This document shows positions 8,655 to 16,880 of a stretch of DNA of 64,000 nt, in pieces. The notes under the pieces were generated by a model. That model was not told the DNA's origin. It ran no database searches and saw only the letters and a list, made by a program, of their open reading frames with translations. The DNA is taken from positions 1,550,001 through 1,614,000 of the forward strand of contig NZ_CP011112.1 of NCBI RefSeq assembly GCF_001190945.1. The letters run 5' to 3'. How positions within the stretch are numbered: the stretch's first letter is position 1; every line of letters starts with the position of its first letter. This DNA is from Luteipulveratus mongoliensis (GTDB lineage: Bacteria; Actinomycetota; Actinomycetes; Actinomycetales; Dermatophilaceae). Both the position numbers and the translations under genes were made by a program.

Positions 8655-9575
8655 ATGATCGATCCAGCACTCGTCCAGCTCGCAGCCGAGCAGTCGATGC
8701 TGTTTCGGCGCGCGGACGCCGAACAGCTCGGTGTCACGGACTTCGACCTGCGGCAGATGGTCCGCTCGCGACTGTGCCGCCCGGTGATCCGCAGCGTCTA
8801 CAGCGTGATGCCGAAGCCGGCGCTGCCGTCCGAACGGCTCGTCGAGAAGACGTTGGCGATGTTGCTTGCGAACCCTCACGTGGCGGCAGCCGGACGATCA
8901 GCTCTCGCCCTCCTCGACGTCGACCTCTTCGGAGTGAACTACGAGAAGGCACAGGGCATTTGGCTGAACAAGTGCGCGACCCGGTCGACCACGGACCTCG
9001 TGATCCGGCGTCCGCTGGTCATGCCGGCGGTGTCTGACGTGGACGGGCACCTCGTCGTGACCGCACCGTGGGCGATCGTCGATGTGGCTCGGGATGCCGG
9101 GGTCGTCGCAGGGACTGTGTCTGCTGACAACGCTCTGCACCACAAGAGGGTGACCGTCGAGGAGCTGGAGGACGTCATACGAGCACAGCGCGGGGCATCA
9201 CGGATCAGCCGGGCGACACGGGCGGTCGAGCTTTCCGATCGGCGCAGCGAGTCGGTGGGCGAGACACGTCTGCGGCTCCTGCTTCAGTCGGCCGGGATCG
9301 ATGTGGAGCCGCAGTTCAAGGTGACCGTCGGCAAGCGGGTCCTGGCACGAGCAGACTTTCGGGTCAAAGGGACTCGCCTGCTGATCGAGTTCGACGGCAT
9401 GGTCAAGTACCGCGGTGACGAGGGCGCCGACGTGCTGGCGAGGGAGAAACGGCGCGAGGACGTTGTTCGACCTCACGGGTGGACGTTCGAGCGCGTCGTA
9501 CACACTGACTTCGATCAGCCACGGGTGCTCATCGCGCGGCTTCGAAGCGCCGCGGACAACGCCCCAGACGGCTAA
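8655..9575 (+). CDS. AbiEi-like N-terminal domain plus DUF559 (PD-(D/E)XK nuclease-like) protein
   Basis: 306 aa from the ATG at 8655. Residues about 1-45 look like the winged-helix gate of AbiEi-type antitoxins (QSMLFRRADAEQLGVTDFDLRQMVRSRLCRPVIRSVYSV, split across positions 13-52). The last 100 residues match the DUF559/Vsr-like nuclease core: ESVGETRLRLLLQSAGI, then ADFRV and LLIEFDG (D and ExD catalytic-type residues near 236 and 247), then REDVVRPHGW and a final hydrophobic strand. Proteins of this build occur in many copies in actinobacterial genomes and are often listed as type IV toxin-antitoxin antitoxins, but no AbiEii toxin follows here. The stop codon TAA is completed by the first bases of the right repeat. 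The unit is bounded by 66-bp inverted repeats, which suggests it moves as one piece. Confidence 0.7.
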   Translation: MIDPALVQLAAEQSMLFRRADAEQLGVTDFDLRQMVRSRLCRPVIRSVYSVMPKPALPSERLVEKTLAMLLANPHVAAAGRSALALLDVDLFGVNYEKAQGIWLNKCATRSTTDLVIRRPLVMPAVSDVDGHLVVTAPWAIVDVARDAGVVAGTVSADNALHHKRVTVEELEDVIRAQRGASRISRATRAVELSDRRSESVGETRLRLLLQSAGIDVEPQFKVTVGKRVLARADFRVKGTRLLIEFDGMVKYRGDEGADVLAREKRREDVVRPHGWTFERVVHTDFDQPRVLIARLRSAADNAPDG

Positions 9576-9639
9576 GAGACTGCGTCCCCCGAGTCTGACT
9601 GCATTACAAGTGCGTCAGATTCGGAAGACGCAGTCTCTT
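9574..9639 (-). repeat. 66-bp inverted repeat, right copy, flanking the DUF559 gene
   Basis: Inverted partner of 8531-8596 (61/66 identity on the reverse strand). Its own arms (AAGAGACTGCGTC / GACGCAGTCTCTT) can pair, so it may also fold at the RNA level at the gene's 3' end. Its first two bases supply the AA of the gene's TAA stop. Confidence 0.85.
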
Positions 9640-9654
9640 AGCGGGGGCAGCACG

Positions 9655-9698
9655 AAGGCGGGGTACGCCGGGAGGTGAGTCCCGGCGTACCCCGCCTT
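9655..9698. terminator. Bidirectional hairpin terminator
   Basis: Perfect 19-bp stem (AAGGCGGGGTACGCCGGGA at 9655-9673 and its complement at 9680-9698) with a 6-nt loop, between the DUF559 gene and the convergent ABC ATPase gene that ends at 9718. It can serve both strands. The T run is short, as is usual in high-GC hosts. Confidence 0.7.
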
Positions 9699-9717
9699 GG
9701 GTCGTGCGTGAGAGCGG

Positions 9718-10797
9718 TCAGTCGCCGAGGCGCTCGCCGGACTCGGGGTCGAACAGGTGGACGTGGCCCTCCTTGGGCGTGAAGTGCACGGTCGCGCCCT
9801 TCTCGGGAGGTGTACGCCCGTCGACGCGAGCGATCATCTGCAGCACCTCGTCGTCGACCGTGGTGTGGCCGTAGACGTAGGCGTCCGCGCCGAGCTCTTC
9901 GACGACGTCGACCTCGACGGCGATGCCCTTGCCCTCGGAGTTCGGCTCCAGGTCCTCGGGCCGGACACCGAGCGTCACGCGCTGACCGGCGCCGGTGAGG
10001 GCCTCACGCTCGACGGGGTGGACGACCGAGCCGAGCTTGACTCCGCCGTCGGTGACCGGGGCATTGAGGAGGTTCATCGCGGGGGAGCCGATGAAGCCGG
10101 CGACGAAGACGTTGTCCGGGTGGTCGTACATCCGGCGCGGGGTGTCGCACTGCTGCAGCAGCCCGTCCTTGAGCACGGCGACCCGGTCGCCCATCGTCAT
10201 GGCCTCCGTCTGGTCGTGCGTGACGTAGACCGTGGTGACGCCCAATCGCCTTTGGAGAGAAGCGATCTGGGTGCGCGTCTGCACACGCAGCTTGGCGTCG
10301 AGGTTGGACAGCGGCTCGTCCATGAGGAAGACCTGCGGCGAGCGGACGATCGCTCGTCCCATCGCCACACGCTGACGCTGACCACCGGAGAGGGCCTTCG
10401 GCTTGCGGTCGAGGTAGGGCTCGAGGTCCAGGATCTTGGCGGCCTCGAGGACGCGCGACTTGATCTCGGCCTTGGGCGTGCCGGCGATCTTGAGCGCAAA
10501 GCCCATGTTGTCGGCGACCGACATGTGGGGGTAGAGCGCGTAGTTCTGGAACACCATCGCCACGTCGCGGTCCTTGGGGGACAGGTCGGTGACGTCGCGC
10601 TCGCCGATCAGGATGCGACCGCCGTTGACCTCTTCGAGGCCCGCGAGCATGCGCAGGGAGGTGGACTTGCCGCAACCGGAGGGGCCGACGAGGACGAGGA
10701 ACTCGCCGTCCTCGATGTCGATGTTCAGAGCATCGACCGCGGGGGTATCAGAACCGGGGTAGACCCGGGTTGCCTGGTCATACGTGACTGTTGCCAT
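9718..10797 (-). CDS. ugpC: Sugar ABC transporter ATP-binding protein, UgpC/MsmK/MalK family
   Basis: 359-aa ATPase subunit that powers carbohydrate ABC importers from the cytosol. It shows Walker A GPSGCGKST near 38-46, the Q-loop (VFQNYALYPH), signature LSGGQRQRVAMGRA near 134, Walker B VFLMDEPLSNLDAKL near 154, and switch His YVTHDQTEAM near 188. A C-terminal OB-type regulatory domain (VTLGVRPEDL, then GHVHLFDPESG) marks the MalK/UgpC class. It is divergent from malE across 310 bp and very likely energises the malEFG permease next door. In actinobacteria one such ATPase often serves several sugar permeases (MsiK), so a wider role is possible. Confidence 0.93.
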   Translation of the reverse strand: MATVTYDQATRVYPGSDTPAVDALNIDIEDGEFLVLVGPSGCGKSTSLRMLAGLEEVNGGRILIGERDVTDLSPKDRDVAMVFQNYALYPHMSVADNMGFALKIAGTPKAEIKSRVLEAAKILDLEPYLDRKPKALSGGQRQRVAMGRAIVRSPQVFLMDEPLSNLDAKLRVQTRTQIASLQRRLGVTTVYVTHDQTEAMTMGDRVAVLKDGLLQQCDTPRRMYDHPDNVFVAGFIGSPAMNLLNAPVTDGGVKLGSVVHPVEREALTGAGQRVTLGVRPEDLEPNSEGKGIAVEVDVVEELGADAYVYGHTTVDDEVLQMIARVDGRTPPEKGATVHFTPKEGHVHLFDPESGERLGD

Positions 10798-11005
10798 GTC
10801 TCTTGCCTTCCGTCACCGGCAGGAACGTGCCGGACGATCCGTTGTGAGGAACACCGCGCCCATGGGGAGCCCGGATCCCACGATCTTGCCTCATGTGACC
10901 TGCGTCATGCCGCGAACTGTTCAGAAATCGTTCTCGCGTTCGACAGGTGGGACGGCGGGCGAGCGGCGAGTGGTCGGGTCGGCCGCTGCGGTGCGACGAA
11001 CTCGT

Positions 11006-11035
11006 GTTTGCAAGATCTTGCACAACCTTGCAAAC
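11006..11035. promoter_or_regulatory. Palindromic operator in the malE promoter region, probable MalR site
   Basis: Within the 310-bp gap between the divergent ATPase and malE, GTTTGCAAG (11006-11014) and CTTGCAAAC (11027-11035) form a perfect 9-bp inverted repeat. Nested inside is TGCAAGATCTTGCA (11009-11022), a perfect 14-bp palindrome. Repeated CTTGCA half-sites are the kind of site I recall for LacI-type MalR regulators of actinobacteria, and a LacI-family gene ends this operon. The rest of the gap (10798-11005 and 11036-11107) shows no gene. The malE ribosome site GAGGAGA ends about 7 nt before its GTG. Confidence 0.65.
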
Positions 11036-11107
11036 ATCGGGCAGTATGACCCACGTCACATTCACCGCATCTGGACGTCGAGGTCCAGGCCCGTGAGGAG
11101 AACTCCC

Positions 11108-12445
11108 GTGTTGAAGCGCCCCTTCGCCATCGCCGTCGGAGGATCGGCAGCTCTGCTGCTGGCCGGCTGCGGTGGCTCGTCCGACTCCGGCAACAGCGGC
11201 ACCACGCCGGCCGCGGGCACCCCGACTGCTGCCACCTCTTCGAGCGGCGCCGGTGCCCCGGCCGCCGCTCCCACCACCGTTTCCACCAAGGATCCGGCTC
11301 GCGACGCGAAGGCCGACCTGGTCATCTGGTCCGACGCCGACCGGGCGCCCGTGCTGAGCAAGTACGCCGCGCAGTTCGGCCAGGAGAACGGCATCACCGT
11401 GGCGGTGCAGATCGTCACCGACGCCCGCCAGCAGTTCAAGGACGCCACCAAGGTCGGCAAGGGTCCCGACGTGCTGGTCGGCGCGCATGACTGGCTGGGC
11501 GAGCTCGTACAGAACGGCACCGTCGCGCCGGTCAACCTCGCGGCCGCCGACCAGGCGAAGTTCGCACCTCAGGCGATCGCCGCGGCGAAGTACAACGGCC
11601 AGCTGTACGGCGCCCCGTACGCCGTCGAGAACATCGGCCTCATTCGCAACACCGCGCTCGCGCCCACCGCGCCCAAGACCCTCGATGACCTGCTCACCAC
11701 CGGCAAGTCGCTGGTCGCCAGCAAGAAGGCGACCAACATCCTCGCGCAGCAGATCGGCAAGAAGGGCGACGCGTACAACGCCTACCCCTACCTGTCGGCG
11801 TACGGCGGCGGCATCTTCGGCACGAAGGCCAACGGTGACTACGACCCGGCCAAGGTGATCGTCAACAGCGCCGCGACCGTCAAGGGTGGCGACGCGCTCG
11901 CCAAGATGGGTCAGGCCAAGGCGCTCTCGACCAACATCGACGACAAGAACGTCGACACGCTGTTCGGCGCCAAGAAGACGCCCTACATGATCAGCGGCCC
12001 CTGGGCGATCGACAAGATCAAGAAGGCCGGCATCAAGTACGCCATCGATCCGCTGCCCAGCGTGGTCGGCGGAGGCGCGATGAAGCCGTTCCTCGGTGTG
12101 CAGATGTTCTACGTCTCGGCCAAGGCCAAGAACGCCGCGTTCGCGCAGGAGTTCGTCACCAAGTACGTCCCGCGCGAGGACGTGCAGGTGGCGCTCTTCA
12201 CCGCCGGCAACCGGCCGCCCGCTCTGACGGCGGCGTACAACAAGGTCGCCGCGACCAACCCGGACGTGAAGGCGTGGTTCGAGGCGGGCAAGGAGGGCAA
12301 GCCGATGCCCAACATCCCGGCCATGAACTCGGTCTGGGAGCCGCTCGGCCTCGCGACCGCGGACGTCATCTCCGGCAAGGCGCAGCCCCAGGCCCGCTTC
12401 GACGCGGCCCAGAAGGAGATCGTCGCCAACATCGCCAAGGGCTGA
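11108..12445 (+). CDS. malE: Maltose/maltodextrin-binding lipoprotein of an ABC importer
   Basis: 445-aa extracellular solute-binding protein. The GTG at 11108 is preceded by GAGGAGA and gives a lipoprotein signal (KRPFAIAVGGSAALLLAGC, lipobox LAGC with Cys about residue 20), so it is tethered to the outer face of the membrane. An Ala/Thr/Ser-rich linker of about 50 residues follows. The binding fold then begins at DLVIWSDADRAPVL and shows family 1 features (GPDVLVGAHDWLGELVQNG, GAPYAVENIGLIRN, PYMISGPWAI). The order malE-malF-malG-GH13-malR supports maltodextrin as ligand. It is first in the operon and behind the operator at 11006-11035. Confidence 0.9.
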   Translation: MLKRPFAIAVGGSAALLLAGCGGSSDSGNSGTTPAAGTPTAATSSSGAGAPAAAPTTVSTKDPARDAKADLVIWSDADRAPVLSKYAAQFGQENGITVAVQIVTDARQQFKDATKVGKGPDVLVGAHDWLGELVQNGTVAPVNLAAADQAKFAPQAIAAAKYNGQLYGAPYAVENIGLIRNTALAPTAPKTLDDLLTTGKSLVASKKATNILAQQIGKKGDAYNAYPYLSAYGGGIFGTKANGDYDPAKVIVNSAATVKGGDALAKMGQAKALSTNIDDKNVDTLFGAKKTPYMISGPWAIDKIKKAGIKYAIDPLPSVVGGGAMKPFLGVQMFYVSAKAKNAAFAQEFVTKYVPREDVQVALFTAGNRPPALTAAYNKVAATNPDVKAWFEAGKEGKPMPNIPAMNSVWEPLGLATADVISGKAQPQARFDAAQKEIVANIAKG

Positions 12446-12463
12446 TCGGTCCTACCGATCAGC
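12441..12463 (+). terminator. Hairpin overlapping the malE stop codon
   Basis: GCTGATCGGT and ACCGATCAGC form a perfect 10-bp stem with a 3-nt loop; the malE TGA lies in the left arm. With the next hairpin it makes a tandem structure between malE and malF. It probably lowers downstream transcription or protects the malE mRNA 3' end. Confidence 0.5.
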
Positions 12464-12465
12464 CA

Positions 12466-12505
12466 GGTGAGGTACGACGGGTGCCAGCATCCGTCGTACC
12501 TCACC
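12466..12505 (+). terminator. Intra-operon hairpin between malE and malF
   Basis: Perfect 15-bp stem (GGTGAGGTACGACGG / CCGTCGTACCTCACC) with a 10-nt loop, two bases after the previous hairpin. Such structures let the binding protein be made in excess over the permease. No U-run follows, so it may be an attenuator or an RNA stability element rather than a full terminator. Confidence 0.6.
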
Positions 12506-12550
12506 TCCTCCCTCCTCCCGCGCACGCGCCTTCTCTCCACGGAGTAGCTG

Positions 12551-14131
12551 ATGAGCACGTCGAGCACTGAGTCGACGCTGGGTCCGGTGAAGACCCCGAT
12601 CTGGGCTATTGCCTTGAAATGGTTGACGATTGGGGCGGCGATCGCCCTCGCGTTCTATGTCGCGACCCGCCTCGCCGATGACGGCCACTGGCTCGCGGTC
12701 AGCATGGTCGCGATGGTCGCCATCGCGATCCTCGCGATCTACGGCACGCGCCGAGCTGTCCCGTTGAAGTACCTGTTGCCCGGGCTGCTGCTGTGCCTCG
12801 GGTTCCAGGTCTGGCCGATCGCGTACACGGTGATGACGTCGTTCACCAACTACGGCGACGGCCACCTGGTCAGCAAGCAGGACGCGACTGAGCAGAACAT
12901 CGCCTACTCCGTGCGTGAGGTGACCGGCGCGCCCCGCTACCAGCTCTCGGTCGCGGTCAAGGCCGGTGATCCGATCACCACGGGCGATCCGCACTACCTG
13001 CTGACGGCGCCGGACAAGAAGACGTACGACGGCACTGCCACCGGTCTCGAGCCGCTGGATCCAAAAGGCTTGGTACGCCTGGGAGCTGGGCGCATCACGC
13101 AAGCGCCCGGGTTCACCGTGCTGACGCCGAGGCAGGTCAACGCCCGTTCGGACCTGACGAAGTTCGCGGTGCCCACGGACGACGGCGGCGGTATCAAGGC
13201 GGTCGGCCTGTCCGAGGCGTTCGAGGGCAAGCCGACCCTGGTCTGGGACAAGGGAGCCAACACACTGACCGACTCCGCGACCAAGCCCAAGCGGGTCTAC
13301 GTCGCGAAGAACGCCCAGTGGGTCCCGCAGAACGGCCAGGGTGAGGCGCTGCCGGTCGGGTGGAAGGAGAACGTCGGGCTCGACAACCTCAATGAGGTCG
13401 CGACCAACAGCACGATCCGCACCGGCTTCCTGAAGATCTTCGCCTGGAACATCGTCTTCGCGATCTTGTCGGTCGCCACGACGTTCATCCTCGGCATGCT
13501 GATTGCGTTGCTGTTCAACGACCGTCGGCTCAAGGGGCGCAGCGTCTTCCGCTCGCTGCTGATCCTCCCGTACGCGATCCCCAGCTTTGTGACCGCGCTC
13601 GTCTGGGCATCGATGTTCAACCAGGACTTCGGGCTGATCAACGATCTGACCGGTCTCAACATCGACTGGCTCGGCAACGCGTGGGCGGCCAAGGCGGCGA
13701 TCCTGATCACCAACCTGTGGCTCGGCTTCCCTTACTTCTTCATCGTGTGCACCGGTGCGCTGCAGTCGATCCCGGCGGATGTGATGGAGGCGGCGAAGGT
13801 TGACGGCGCGTCGCCATGGCGCACGCTCCGCTCCATCACGACACCGCTGCTGATGGTCGCGGTCGGCCCATTGCTGATCGCGTCGTTCGCCTTCAACTTC
13901 AACAACTTCGGGCTGATCTACCTGATGACCAAGGGCGGCCCGTTCGTCGAGGGTGACGCCACGATCGGCTCGACGGACCTGCTGATCACCTATGCGTTCC
14001 GGTTGGCGTTCAGTGGCAACAACCCGAACTACGGTCTCGCGTCGATGGTCTCGATCTTCATCTTCGTGATCGTGGCGCTGATCAGCATCCCCGCCTTCCG
14101 GCGTACGAAGGCCCTCGAGGAGGTCAACTGA
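12551..14131 (+). CDS. malF: Maltodextrin ABC transporter permease, MalF family
   Basis: 526-aa integral membrane permease. Helices near residues 17-38, 49-65 and 73-92 precede a large extracytosolic domain (about residues 95-285, the MalF-type P2 region that contacts the binding protein). About five more helices follow, with the EAA loop EAAKVDGASPWRTLRSITTP near 415 that docks on the ATPase. This length and inserted domain are characteristic of MalF. The ATG at 12551 is the first good start after the hairpins. The stop overlaps the malG start. Confidence 0.92.
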   Translation: MSTSSTESTLGPVKTPIWAIALKWLTIGAAIALAFYVATRLADDGHWLAVSMVAMVAIAILAIYGTRRAVPLKYLLPGLLLCLGFQVWPIAYTVMTSFTNYGDGHLVSKQDATEQNIAYSVREVTGAPRYQLSVAVKAGDPITTGDPHYLLTAPDKKTYDGTATGLEPLDPKGLVRLGAGRITQAPGFTVLTPRQVNARSDLTKFAVPTDDGGGIKAVGLSEAFEGKPTLVWDKGANTLTDSATKPKRVYVAKNAQWVPQNGQGEALPVGWKENVGLDNLNEVATNSTIRTGFLKIFAWNIVFAILSVATTFILGMLIALLFNDRRLKGRSVFRSLLILPYAIPSFVTALVWASMFNQDFGLINDLTGLNIDWLGNAWAAKAAILITNLWLGFPYFFIVCTGALQSIPADVMEAAKVDGASPWRTLRSITTPLLMVAVGPLLIASFAFNFNNFGLIYLMTKGGPFVEGDATIGSTDLLITYAFRLAFSGNNPNYGLASMVSIFIFVIVALISIPAFRRTKALEEVN

Positions 14132-15042
14132 TGTCCGCGATCTCACAGCCCACCGCCATCGTCGTCCCCGAGGTGATCGAGGACCGAGAGCCGCCGCGAT
14201 CGCGCGGAAACAACTGGTGGCGTTACGTTCTCGGCGTCATCGCGCTGATCTGGTCGCTGTTCCCGGTCATCTTCCTGCTGTCCGCAGCGCTCAACAAGAC
14301 GGGCTCCCTGTCGACCAGCGAGCTGTTGCCGAAGTCGTTCTCCTTCGACAACTTCGACACGCTCTTCAACGACCCGTCCCGACCGTTCAGCACCTGGTAC
14401 AAGAACTCGCTGTTCGTCGCCGGCGGGGGAGCGCTGGCGACCGTCTTCATCGGTGCCTGCGCGGCGTACGCGTTCTCTCGCCTACGTTTTCGCGGTCGCC
14501 GACCCGGGTTGCTGGCTCTGCTCCTGCTGCAGCTCTTCCCTGGTCTGCTGGCCGTCGTCGCGCTCTACCTGACGTTCTCGCACATCGGCGACGTGCTGCC
14601 CGGCCTCGGGCTCAACACCACGATGGGCCTGCTGCTCGCCTACCTCGGCGGCGCGATGGGCTCCAACATCTGGCTGCTGAAGGGCTACTTCGACACCATC
14701 CCGCGCCAGCTCGATGAGGCAGCGTTGGTCGACGGCGCCTCGCACGCGCGGATCTTCTTCACGATGACCCTGCGTCTGGTGCTGCCGATCCTCGTCACGG
14801 TCTTCATGCTGGCGTTCGTGGGGCTGTTCGGTGAGTTCATGCTGGCCAGCATCTTCCTGGTCGACAGCGATCAGCAGACGCTCGCGGTCGGCCTCTACGG
14901 GATGAGCCAGGGCAACGAGGCCAACCGGCTGTTCGGCCAGTTTGCGGCCGGTGCCCTGCTGGGCTCGGTCCCTACTGTGCTGCTCTACCTGGCCTTCCAG
15001 AAGCAGCTGATCAGCGGTGCGACGACAGGGTCGGTGAAGTGA
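14131..15042 (+). CDS. malG: Maltodextrin ABC transporter permease, MalG family
   Basis: 303-aa permease with about six membrane helices and the EAA motif DEAALVDGASHARIFFTM near residue 197. It pairs with MalF to form the channel. The ATG shares a base with the malF stop (TGATG) and its own stop overlaps the GTG of the next gene (GTGA), so translation is coupled along the operon. A cytosolic N-terminal tail of about 28 residues precedes the first helix. Confidence 0.92.
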   Translation: MSAISQPTAIVVPEVIEDREPPRSRGNNWWRYVLGVIALIWSLFPVIFLLSAALNKTGSLSTSELLPKSFSFDNFDTLFNDPSRPFSTWYKNSLFVAGGGALATVFIGACAAYAFSRLRFRGRRPGLLALLLLQLFPGLLAVVALYLTFSHIGDVLPGLGLNTTMGLLLAYLGGAMGSNIWLLKGYFDTIPRQLDEAALVDGASHARIFFTMTLRLVLPILVTVFMLAFVGLFGEFMLASIFLVDSDQQTLAVGLYGMSQGNEANRLFGQFAAGALLGSVPTVLLYLAFQKQLISGATTGSVK

Positions 15043-16877
15043 CTGGGGACCTGCTGAGCCGTCCACACCACGACGGCTCAGCCCTCTACGTCTCGACGCA
15101 GGCTCCGACGCCGGGCGAGAGCGTACGAGTTCGGGTGCGGGTGCCGCACGAGGCCGACGTACGCGAGGTGCACGTTCGCCAGGTCACCGACGGCGAGCCG
15201 GAGTTCCGTGCGCTGCACGAGATCTCCCGGAGCGACTCAGAGGCCTGGTGGGAGGGTGAGGTCGTCTGCCACAACCCGGTGACGTCGTACCGCTTCATCC
15301 TCGAGGGCGGGCCGGGCGGCTACCAGTGGCTCAACGGCACCGGTCTCCATGAGCGTGACCTCCCGGACGCTGCGGACTTCCGGCTGGTCACCTATCAGGC
15401 GCCGCCCGAGTGGTCACTGGATTCTGTTGTCTACCAAGTGTTCCCGGACCGGTTCGCACGAGCAGCGGGCCGTCCGCCGATCGCGGACTCCGCGCCCGAC
15501 TGGGCTCTCCCCGCCGACTGGGACGACGCGGTCTCGACCGAGCCGGACACGGTGGCGCGACAGCTCTACGGCGGCGACCTCGACGGGATCGGCGAGCACC
15601 TCGACCACCTGGAGCGGCTGGGCGTCACCACGCTCTACCTGACGCCGTTCTTCCCGGCTCGGTCCAACCATCGCTACGACGCCGAGACGTTCGACGCCGT
15701 CGACCCGGTGCTCGGTGGGGGCGAGGCGTTCCGCCGACTCATCGCTGAAGCACATCGTCGCGGGCTCACCGTGCTGGGCGATCTGACCACCAATCACACG
15801 GGCGACTCGCACGAGTGGTTCGTTGCGGCACAAGCGGATTCGCAGTCGCCGGAGCACGACTTCTACCTCTACGACGAGTCCGGTGACTACGTCTCCTGGT
15901 ACGGCGTGAAGTCGCTGCCCAAGCTCAACCACGACAGCGAGGGCCTGCGCGAGCGGATGTTCGACACTCCGCAAGCTGGCGTCCAGAAGTGGTTGGCCGG
16001 ACCCGACGGTCTCGACGGGTGGCGGGTCGACGTCGCCAACATGACCGGCCGCTGGCAGGCGCAGGACGTCAACCATCGCGTCGCCCGCCACCTGCGCGAC
16101 GTCGTCGTCGACACCAAACCCGATGCGCTCCTGGTCGCAGAGCACTGCCATGACCACAGCCAGGACGCGATGGGCGACGGTTGGCACGGCGTTATGAACT
16201 ACTCCGGATTCACGAAGCCGCTGTGGACCTGGTTGCGGGGCAAGGACTTTGCGCCTCGCTTCCTCGGATCGCCGTTGCGCGTGCCACGTCTCGGCGGTGG
16301 AGCCGTTGCCGCGATGATGAACGAGTTCGGAGCGATCGTCCCGTGGCGTTCTCGGATGCACAGCTTCACGTTGGTCGGCTCGCACGACACGACCCGGGTT
16401 CGGACGCTGGTGGGTGATGACGCGGCGCAGGTCGTCGTCGCAGCCGGCCTCCTGCTGACGATGCCGGGCATCCCGATGATCACCTACGGCGACGAGATCG
16501 GCATGGAGGGCGTCTGGGGCGAGGACGGTCGCCGACCCATGCCGTGGGACGAGTCGCGTTGGGACGCAGACCTTTTCGAGGCGTACCAACAGCTCATCCG
16601 AGCCAGGCGAGATCTCGAGCCGTTGCGGCACGGCGGCCTCCGCTGGGTGCACACGAGTGACAACTCGCTGGTCTACCTCCGCGAGACGGAGGGGGAGACC
16701 GTGATGGTGCACTGCGCTCGGGCAGCGGACGAGGTGCAGGTTCCGGCGACTCATCTGGCAGGCGTTGAGAGTGCACGTGTCGTCGTCGGAAATGCCCTGC
16801 AGCACAATGGTTCTCACGTGACGATGTCGGCGGAGGGGCCGGCAGTGTCGATCTGGGTGTGGAGCCATGAGGGGTGA
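15039..16877 (+). CDS. GH13 alpha-glucan hydrolase with N-terminal CBM34-like domain
   Basis: 612-aa intracellular enzyme (no signal peptide). Residues about 10-115 form a beta-sandwich like CBM34 (ESVRVRVRVPHEADVREVHVR). The GH13 barrel begins at SLDSVVYQVFPDRFAR near 127. The catalytic set is present: DGWRVDVANM (nucleophile Asp near 331), LLVAEHCHD (acid/base Glu near 366) and LVGSHDTTRV (transition-state Asp near 451), plus DLTTNHTGD. The domain order fits neopullulanase, cyclomaltodextrinase or maltogenic amylase types that cut imported maltodextrins. Its place in the mal operon with coupled translation supports that role. The exact bond specificity cannot be read. Confidence 0.85.
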   Translation: MTGDLLSRPHHDGSALYVSTQAPTPGESVRVRVRVPHEADVREVHVRQVTDGEPEFRALHEISRSDSEAWWEGEVVCHNPVTSYRFILEGGPGGYQWLNGTGLHERDLPDAADFRLVTYQAPPEWSLDSVVYQVFPDRFARAAGRPPIADSAPDWALPADWDDAVSTEPDTVARQLYGGDLDGIGEHLDHLERLGVTTLYLTPFFPARSNHRYDAETFDAVDPVLGGGEAFRRLIAEAHRRGLTVLGDLTTNHTGDSHEWFVAAQADSQSPEHDFYLYDESGDYVSWYGVKSLPKLNHDSEGLRERMFDTPQAGVQKWLAGPDGLDGWRVDVANMTGRWQAQDVNHRVARHLRDVVVDTKPDALLVAEHCHDHSQDAMGDGWHGVMNYSGFTKPLWTWLRGKDFAPRFLGSPLRVPRLGGGAVAAMMNEFGAIVPWRSRMHSFTLVGSHDTTRVRTLVGDDAAQVVVAAGLLLTMPGIPMITYGDEIGMEGVWGEDGRRPMPWDESRWDADLFEAYQQLIRARRDLEPLRHGGLRWVHTSDNSLVYLRETEGETVMVHCARAADEVQVPATHLAGVESARVVVGNALQHNGSHVTMSAEGPAVSIWVWSHEG

Positions 16878-16880
16878 CGG

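Noticed and set aside
8655-9575. Complete AbiE toxin-antitoxin system
   Set aside because: Only an AbiEi-like head is present; no AbiEii nucleotidyltransferase follows, and the C-terminal domain is nuclease-like.
12452-14146. 564-codon reverse frame across malF
   Set aside because: Arg/Asp/His-rich shadow of a GC-rich gene; malF on the + strand has clear permease motifs.
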